Source: Wukongibacter sp050859025
Lineage (GTDB): Bacteria; Bacillota; Clostridia; Peptostreptococcales; Caminicellaceae
DNA length: 64,000 bases
NCBI RefSeq assembly: GCF_050859025.1
Contig: NZ_CP138200.1
Location: forward strand, 4,340,001-4,404,000
Direction of reading: 5' to 3'
The translations under genes and the position numbers were made by a program. Positions 59,516-64,000 of this stretch are shown piece after piece; the first letter of the stretch is position 1, and every line of letters starts with the position of its first letter. The notes beneath the pieces are model-generated. The model saw only the letters and a list, made by a program, of their open reading frames with translations. It made no database searches and was not told the origin of the DNA.

Positions 59516-59803
59516 TCAAATAGAATTCCCACAATAAGGGCATATGCAAAACTCATCTTCTATACTTGCGCTACAATGTTTACACTTTATTCTAGTTTGC
59601 TTGTATCTGTATAGAAATATTATTATCAAAATTAACACCAATAATGGAAGATAATAAATAATCAACATTTTGATTCCATTCAGACCACTACCGCATATAC
59701 TACTATAGAGATTATGATGACCCATACCAAACCAGTAATAAATCCCAAATAGTATTAGTAAAACTATCATGGCTACATATATATAAATATTTTTTTTCAT
59801 CAT
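59516..59803 (-). CDS. Membrane protein with C-terminal zinc ribbon
   Basis: The 95-residue protein has two helices (about 5-22 and 44-66) and a C-terminal CKHC...CPYC ribbon. The outside loop carries GMGHHN, which adds possible metal ligands. It is followed 17 bases later by the double-ribbon protein gene. No named family beyond zinc-ribbon is recognised. Confidence 0.7.
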   Translation of the reverse strand: MMKKNIYIYVAMIVLLILFGIYYWFGMGHHNLYSSICGSGLNGIKMLIIYYLPLLVLILIIIFLYRYKQTRIKCKHCSASIEDEFCICPYCGNSI

Positions 59804-59878
59804 TTCACCCCACTATCCTGTAGGATTTCCTACACCTTCTGCTTTATATCATCCACAAAACTACTAATTTTTAAATAT

Positions 59879-60061
59879 CTATTGTGCTATTTTTTCCTCA
59901 TCATCAATTAGTCTTTTGGACTTGTTTATATCGTAATCATCTCTTCTTCTGCTATTTCCGTGATTGTGGCCATGTCCTCCACAACACCCACCACCTCTAA
60001 ACATACGCAATATCAAGTAACCTATCAGAATTATATACATAGCTCTAAAGATTTGTAACAT
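59879..60061 (-). CDS. Cys/His-rich membrane microprotein
   Basis: The 60-residue protein has an N-terminal helix (about 4-20), then FRGGGCCGGHGHNHGNS and a charged tail. The CC and GHGHNH motifs look like a metal or haem handle on the membrane surface. ATG at 60061 is chosen because AAAGGGGA lies upstream. It resembles the 52-residue protein at 48942-49100 in its CCGG motif. Confidence 0.7.
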   Translation of the reverse strand: MLQIFRAMYIILIGYLILRMFRGGGCCGGHGHNHGNSRRRDDYDINKSKRLIDDEEKIAQ

Positions 60062-60106
60062 CGCAATTTCCCCTTTCATTCCATTTATTTTAAATGTTAA
60101 TAAAGT

Positions 60107-60202
60107 TTATATTAACTTGTGTATACCATGAATTCCTGCTGATACACCTACAAGCAGAACAAATACAATCGTTGAAACCACTATATTTTTAAACTCATCC
60201 AT
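60107..60202 (-). CDS. 31-residue membrane microprotein, first gene after sigma-54 promoter
   Basis: The frame reads MDEFKNIVVSTIVFVLLVGV, then SAGIHGIHKLI. It has one helix and two His near its outer end. AAAGGAGGA lies nine bases before ATG, an excellent site. It begins about 40 bases after the sigma-54 promoter and so leads the operon. No family is recognised. Confidence 0.6.
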   Translation of the reverse strand: MDEFKNIVVSTIVFVLLVGVSAGIHGIHKLI

Positions 60203-60240
60203 ATTTATTATCCTCCTTTGTATATACTCAATTCATATTA

Positions 60241-60258
60241 AAGCAATATTTATGCCAA
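60241..60258 (-). promoter_or_regulatory. Sigma-54 promoter of the long envelope operon
   Basis: TTGGCATAAATATTGCTT on the minus strand matches TGGCA-N6-TTGC with correct spacing and is 16 of 18 identical to the promoter at 54913-54930. It points into the run of nine minus-strand genes ending at 55150. Confidence 0.82.
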
Positions 60259-60331
60259 CTTTTTTAGGAAGTAATTTTGTTTAGAAGGTATGATTTTTGC
60301 TAATAAATATACATAGAAGGGAGGGTAGTTT

Positions 60332-60757
60332 ATGGAGAAAATCGGAAAAGTTATATCTACAAACGGAATTATAGCAAAACTTGAAATCAGAAGGGCCAGT
60401 GCCTGTGGGGAAAAATGCGGCAGTTGTAGCGGCGGCTGCAGTAGTACCGGAACCTTTATAGAAGTAGAAAATTCTATTAAAGCTAAGCCTGGTCAATTTG
60501 TAAAGGTCGAAATTAAAAATACAGTAGTTATGAAGGCTGCTTTTATAGCCTATGTATTTCCGCTTTTTATGTTAATATTAGGAATAATTTTAGGGTCTTA
60601 TATTTATAAGGCTTTCCATATTAATATTTCATCTGAAATCTTTAGTTTTTTACTAGGCATAGCTTTGATGAGTATATCCTATGGAATAGTTAGAAAAGTT
60701 GACAAGAATTATAACTCAAATAAATACATCGAAACGAGAATTACAAAAATATTGTAG
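60332..60757 (+). CDS. rseC: RseC/SoxR-reducing system family protein
   Basis: The 141-residue protein has an N-terminal soluble domain with the cysteine cluster CGEKCGSCSGGC (about 27-38) and two C-terminal helices (about 70-88 and 100-118). This is the RseC/MucC plan, linked to electron transfer to SoxR or to Rnf-type complexes. It is divergent from the sigma-54 operon, sharing a 130-base promoter region. The ribosome site GGGAGG precedes ATG. Confidence 0.88.
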   Translation: MEKIGKVISTNGIIAKLEIRRASACGEKCGSCSGGCSSTGTFIEVENSIKAKPGQFVKVEIKNTVVMKAAFIAYVFPLFMLILGIILGSYIYKAFHINISSEIFSFLLGIALMSISYGIVRKVDKNYNSNKYIETRITKIL

Positions 60758-60811
60758 CTCGAATAATTATAGCTTTTAACATATACAAAATCTGTATTTT
60801 TTACATCAAAA

Positions 60812-60836
60812 AAACCTAGGTGTTCCTAGGTTTAAT
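60812..60836 (+). terminator. Terminator of rseC
   Basis: AAACCTAGG and CCTAGGTTT form a nine-base stem over TGTT, followed by AATTATTT. The T tract is weak; a second stem TAGCTAGTAA/TTACTAGCTA follows at about 60882-60914. Confidence 0.6.
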
Positions 60837-61031
60837 TATTTGAGCTTTATATTAATTCTTCAACTGATTTTCTGAGGTTGTATAGCTAGTAATTATAAAA
60901 TTTCTTACTAGCTATATATAAATAGAAATTTTTAATATAAGATTATATCAGGCTTTGACAAATTGGTTTCTTTTTTACTGTGTGAAAAAAGAGATGTCCT
61001 TTTCCCCTCTGCTTCATACCTTTAAATTCTA

Positions 61032-61754
61032 TTATTTTTTCTTTGAAAACTCTCTCGAAGCCCTAAATAACTTTAAAAATACTGGATGGTGGATTGTTAA
61101 ATCTTCAGGATGCCATTGAACACCTACAACAAAATCTCTATCTTCATGCTCTATTGCTTCAATAATACCATCCGATGCCCATGCAGTTTCTTTCAAATCC
61201 TTAGCTCTCTTTTTAACAGCCTGATGATGAAAGGAATTTACCTTTATTTCTGTTTTCCTAAATATATCAAAAAGTTTACTTTCTTCATCTATCTTTATTT
61301 GATGGTAAAGATTGTGGGGAGATGTACCTTGAGGAAAATGCCCAAGGGAATTTTCTATCTCCGAGTTTATATCTTGATATAAATTTCCCCCTAAACCAAC
61401 ATTCATTAACTGCATTCCCCTACAAACTCCTAAAATAGGCATATTCAATTTAAGAGCCTCTAAAAAGAACTCTATCTCAAATTCGTCTCTCTCTTGACAT
61501 ATCGTTTGAACATGCCTTATTGGGTTTTCTCCATAGCTTAAAGGAGAAATATCATCTCCTCCTGAAAAAATTATACCATCTATAGTTTCTAGATATTCCT
61601 TTGAAAATTCTTTGTCATCAACCAATGGAATTAAAATTGGAATTCCACCAGCTAAATATACAGATTTTATATAATTATGACTTACCAAATTATATAATCT
61701 ATCGGGTTTAATCTTCTTTTCCCAGAATGTAGTTATCCCAATGACTGGTTTCAT
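61032..61754 (-). CDS. Gamma-glutamyl-gamma-aminobutyrate hydrolase family protein
   Basis: The 240-residue class-I amidotransferase-like hydrolase (PuuD family) has the nucleophile elbow GVCRGMQLMN (Cys111), FHHQAVKK and the catalytic His in GVQWHPED. It hydrolyses gamma-glutamyl amide bonds, in polyamine breakdown or related pathways; no puu genes are nearby, so the substrate is open. A diverged family A repeat lies just upstream. Confidence 0.88.
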   Translation of the reverse strand: MKPVIGITTFWEKKIKPDRLYNLVSHNYIKSVYLAGGIPILIPLVDDKEFSKEYLETIDGIIFSGGDDISPLSYGENPIRHVQTICQERDEFEIEFFLEALKLNMPILGVCRGMQLMNVGLGGNLYQDINSEIENSLGHFPQGTSPHNLYHQIKIDEESKLFDIFRKTEIKVNSFHHQAVKKRAKDLKETAWASDGIIEAIEHEDRDFVVGVQWHPEDLTIHHPVFLKLFRASREFSKKK

Positions 61755-61767
61755 TAGATTTTCCTTT

Positions 61768-61856
61768 CTATAGAAAATTCCTAGTAAAACTTAAGTTTTG
61801 CATATATTATAATTTCAGCTATCTATAAATTAAAGTCTTTAGCGGAATCTCTATGT
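61768..61856. repeat. Diverged family A palindromic repeat
   Basis: The ends TATAGAAAATTCCTAGTAAA and TTAGCGGAATCTCTATG and the arm AACTTAAGTTTTGCATA...CTATAAATTAAAGTC follow the family A layout with lower identity. Confidence 0.5.
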
Positions 61857-61889
61857 GAATTTTTCATTTGTTTTGATATTAACCTTTTC

Positions 61890-62954
61890 TTAGAAACTAT
61901 CAATCACTTGTCTGTTTAATCTCTTTATAATTTCAACTGCCCATCGTACAGTATCATCAAAGTCTTTTATTGCAGAAAAGCCTTGATGAGTATGTACATA
62001 TCTTACTGGTACGCCTATGACTATTGTAGGTACTCCAGAATTTGATAAGTGAATACTACCACCATTTGTCCCTCCTGCTAATCTTACAGCATCTTGAAAG
62101 TTAATTTCCAGTTCTTTAGCAATTTCCCTCGCAAATCTTGTAAATCTAGGATTTGATATCATAGACCTATCTCTATGTCTTATTTGTGGACCCTTTTTCA
62201 AAGCTCCTTGTGATTCAAATTCATCTCTATAGATGTCGTCGGCTGGAGTGCCTTCAAATACTATAGCAGCATCTGGCTTGACAGTATTAGCAGTGACAAC
62301 TGCTCCCCTTGTACCTACCTCTTCTTGGGCGGCAATAGCACCAATTACATCCACATCAAGCTCTTCATCCTTTAACTCCTTTAGTGTCTCTAGTACTGCT
62401 GCACATCCTAGCCTATTATCAAAGGCCTTTCCTACTATTGTTTCATTCATTTCGTTATATTTGAATTCAGCATCTGGAGTTATAGGCGCTCCTACTTCGA
62501 TTTTAAAAACCTCTATAACCTCTTCTCTTGAAGTTGCACCAACATCTATAACCATATCTGAAATGTCTAAAGGTTTACTTCTTTCGGCTTCTGACATAAA
62601 ATGAGGCGGTTTAGAAGCAACCACCCCTAATATATTCACTCCCTCGGAGTTTTTAATCTTAACTCTTTGAGCCGACACATTTTTAGCTACCCAGCCACCA
62701 ATTGGTATAAATTTTATAGTACCATTGGCTTTAATGGTCTGAACCATAAAACCTAACTCATCAGAATGCCCATCTATCATTATTACAGGCTTAGTATCAT
62801 CATTCTTTTTTCTATGAAGATATACGTTTCTAAGACTATCTTCTTTAATATTTGTATAGGCCCCTGCATAATTTCTTATTATCCCAATAACCTCATCCTC
62901 AAAACCGGATATTCCATTTGCATTAGATAAATCCCTAATTAATTCTAAATTCAT
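61890..62954 (-). CDS. M42 family aminopeptidase
   Basis: The 354-residue metallo-aminopeptidase has the M42 signatures: DGHSDELGFM (His63, Asp65), KAFDNRLGCA (bridging Asp near 180), AQEEVGTRG (catalytic and metal Glu near 212), VFEGTPADD and YVHTHQG. Family members form large tetrahedral cytoplasmic particles that trim imported peptides, which fits the peptide-import genes elsewhere in the window. Ribosome site GGAGGGG. It begins 34 bases after the AAA+ regulator gene on the same strand. Confidence 0.92.
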   Translation of the reverse strand: MNLELIRDLSNANGISGFEDEVIGIIRNYAGAYTNIKEDSLRNVYLHRKKNDDTKPVIMIDGHSDELGFMVQTIKANGTIKFIPIGGWVAKNVSAQRVKIKNSEGVNILGVVASKPPHFMSEAERSKPLDISDMVIDVGATSREEVIEVFKIEVGAPITPDAEFKYNEMNETIVGKAFDNRLGCAAVLETLKELKDEELDVDVIGAIAAQEEVGTRGAVVTANTVKPDAAIVFEGTPADDIYRDEFESQGALKKGPQIRHRDRSMISNPRFTRFAREIAKELEINFQDAVRLAGGTNGGSIHLSNSGVPTIVIGVPVRYVHTHQGFSAIKDFDDTVRWAVEIIKRLNRQVIDSF

Positions 62955-62988
62955 TATACCCCTCCTAACTTCTATAAATACTAGCCCA

Positions 62989-64000
62989 CTATATTTCCTT
63001 TACCTTATACAGCTCTAGAAACCTCTCTCCTTCCCTAGAAATTGTTGTACCTGCCCTACCATGTCTAACAGAAACAAGGTTTAAATCATTTAGTATTTCT
63101 ATTCTTAATCTAAGCTGTTGATCTGTTAGGTTCATTCCTCTTTGAAGAAGAAGCTGGCGCAGTGTAGTTCTTCCATAGGAAGAGTGTTTTTTCTTCCCCT
63201 CTAAAAATACCATTAGAATTTCTATGCTTTCTCCTAGAAATCCACGTTGCTCTATTTTATCAATAATTGATTTAATATCAATATCATTTTCTTCATCTTT
63301 ATCATTGACACTTTGATCCTTATTCCAGAGTTTTGCAAAAAAAGGAAGATTATCTGACGTAATTACCTTTTCTTCACCACAGGCTATTAAGGTTAATAGA
63401 TTAAATAACTCCTTAACGTTTCCATCCCAAGTATATTTATGGAGAATCTCCATAGCAGAATCTGTAAATACTATATCTTCTCTCTTAAGATTGTTCTTCA
63501 AATACTTACTTATTAAAACCTCTAAATCCTCTTTTCTATCCTTCAATTGAGGAATTACACATGTCATTCTCGTAAGAAGATAATATAGTTCTTTTTTAAA
63601 TATTCCCTTTAATACAAGTTCCTTTATGTCTACGGTACTTGTAGTTATTAACCTTAGTTTCACAGGAACTGATATAGGCTTTTCAGCACAATATACCTTG
63701 TTTTCCTGTAGAACCTGAATTAATCTAGCTTGAACATCTGAAGGCAGCTCTCCTACCTCTTCAATACATAATGTTCCATTTTGTGCTCTTTCAAATAAGC
63801 CTTTTATATATATTCCATTATTCTCATATCCAAATAGTTCATTTTCTAATGTTCTTTCTATTCTCGATTCACAGTTTATGCTAACATAGGGACCTTCTTT
63901 AAAGTTTGAAAAATTATGAATTGCTTCTGCCAACATACTCTTGCCTGTTCCAACGTTTCCAATAATATGAACCGGTTCATTGGATAAAGCAAATTTTTTA
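62989..64000 (-). CDS. AAA+ sigma-54-activator-like regulator lacking GAFTGA, partial
   Basis: The gene runs off the right edge; at least 337 codons are visible, beginning inside the AAA+ domain with Walker A GNVGTGKSM. The frame continues with CIEEVGELPSDVQARLIQVLQ and the conserved RxxLxxRxxxIPxLxxR-like part. Where activators have GAFTGA, this protein has GYENNGIYIKG, so contact with sigma-54 is probably lost. The C-terminus is a winged-helix (QRGMNLTDQQLRLRIEILNDL, SREGERFLELY) rather than a Fis helix. It may be a sigma-54-independent regulator of the downstream M42 gene. Confidence 0.78.
   Translation of the reverse strand, partial: KKFALSNEPVHIIGNVGTGKSMLAEAIHNFSNFKEGPYVSINCESRIERTLENELFGYENNGIYIKGLFERAQNGTLCIEEVGELPSDVQARLIQVLQENKVYCAEKPISVPVKLRLITTSTVDIKELVLKGIFKKELYYLLTRMTCVIPQLKDRKEDLEVLISKYLKNNLKREDIVFTDSAMEILHKYTWDGNVKELFNLLTLIACGEEKVITSDNLPFFAKLWNKDQSVNDKDEENDIDIKSIIDKIEQRGFLGESIEILMVFLEGKKKHSSYGRTTLRQLLLQRGMNLTDQQLRLRIEILNDLNLVSVRHGRAGTTISREGERFLELYKVKEI

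Noticed and set aside
60332..60757. Sigma-54 promoter for rseC on the plus strand
   Set aside because: No TGGCA-N6-TTGC pattern was found pointing right; the only match in that gap points left.

Overview
The window is AT-rich DNA from an endospore-forming Firmicute, most likely an anaerobic class Clostridia organism of the Tissierella/Alkaliphilus type. This is inferred from codon use, AGGAGG-type ribosome sites, YesM/YesN and Spo0B-like LytTR signalling pairs, a spore-coat gene block and an Opp/ChvE/QueT transporter set. No rRNA, tRNA, CRISPR array, insertion sequence or phage gene was seen.

Layout. (1) 1-7.4 kb, minus strand: an operon in which ABC peptide-permease domains are fused to extracellular M28-type peptidase domains. 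One peptidase is intact but its gene is frameshifted in the permease part; the other two domains have lost most or all metal ligands. A divergent HTH-TPR regulator (7.8-9.1 kb) resembles peptide-sensing RRNPP receptors. (2) 9.2-17.1 kb: a solo carboxyltransferase (OadA/PycB type), a TetR-gene remnant and a complete oppABCDF operon. (3) 17.4-21.8 kb: a TetR-controlled ABC-2 exporter with well-defined operators. (4) 22-25.4 kb: a DEAD-box helicase, a 1.2-kb intergenic region packed with small palindromic repeats, and queT with a structured leader. (5) 25.5-32.7 kb: a DUF2161 nuclease-like protein, a LytTR regulator and a Spo0B-like kinase flanking nfeD-floA, an inositol-phosphatase-family protein and a COG0523 GTPase. 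(6) 32.8-41.1 kb: a monosaccharide ABC importer linked to a membrane-anchored sugar-binding sensor, a YesM-type kinase and a YesN-type regulator. (7) 41.4-47 kb: an NtrC-type two-component system and a polar amino-acid/cystine-type ABC importer. (8) 47.2-54.2 kb: a spore-envelope block with GerPA/PF-like and GerPC-like proteins, YIEGIA and its partner, a CWB2-LysM protein, two DUF421 proteins and two CotF/ferritin-like proteins. (9) 54.3-60.8 kb: two near-identical sigma-54 promoters that appear to drive a Met-rich secreted protein and a long operon of tiny Cys/His-rich membrane proteins, an Lgt-like protein lacking key Lgt residues, a NusG-II protein and a membrane spermidine-synthase-like protein, with rseC divergent. 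(10) 61-64 kb: a class-I amidotransferase hydrolase, an M42 aminopeptidase and a partial AAA+ regulator without the GAFTGA motif.

How it fits together. Peptide use is the strongest theme: two Opp-type systems, tethered peptidases, an M42 peptidase and amino-acid uptake fit an amino-acid-fermenting life. The second theme is sporulation. The third is envelope metal or thiol chemistry, apparently under sigma-54; the intact NtrC-type regulator at 41.5-42.8 kb is the only full sigma-54 activator visible. At least three families of small palindromic repeats lie in the intergenic regions.
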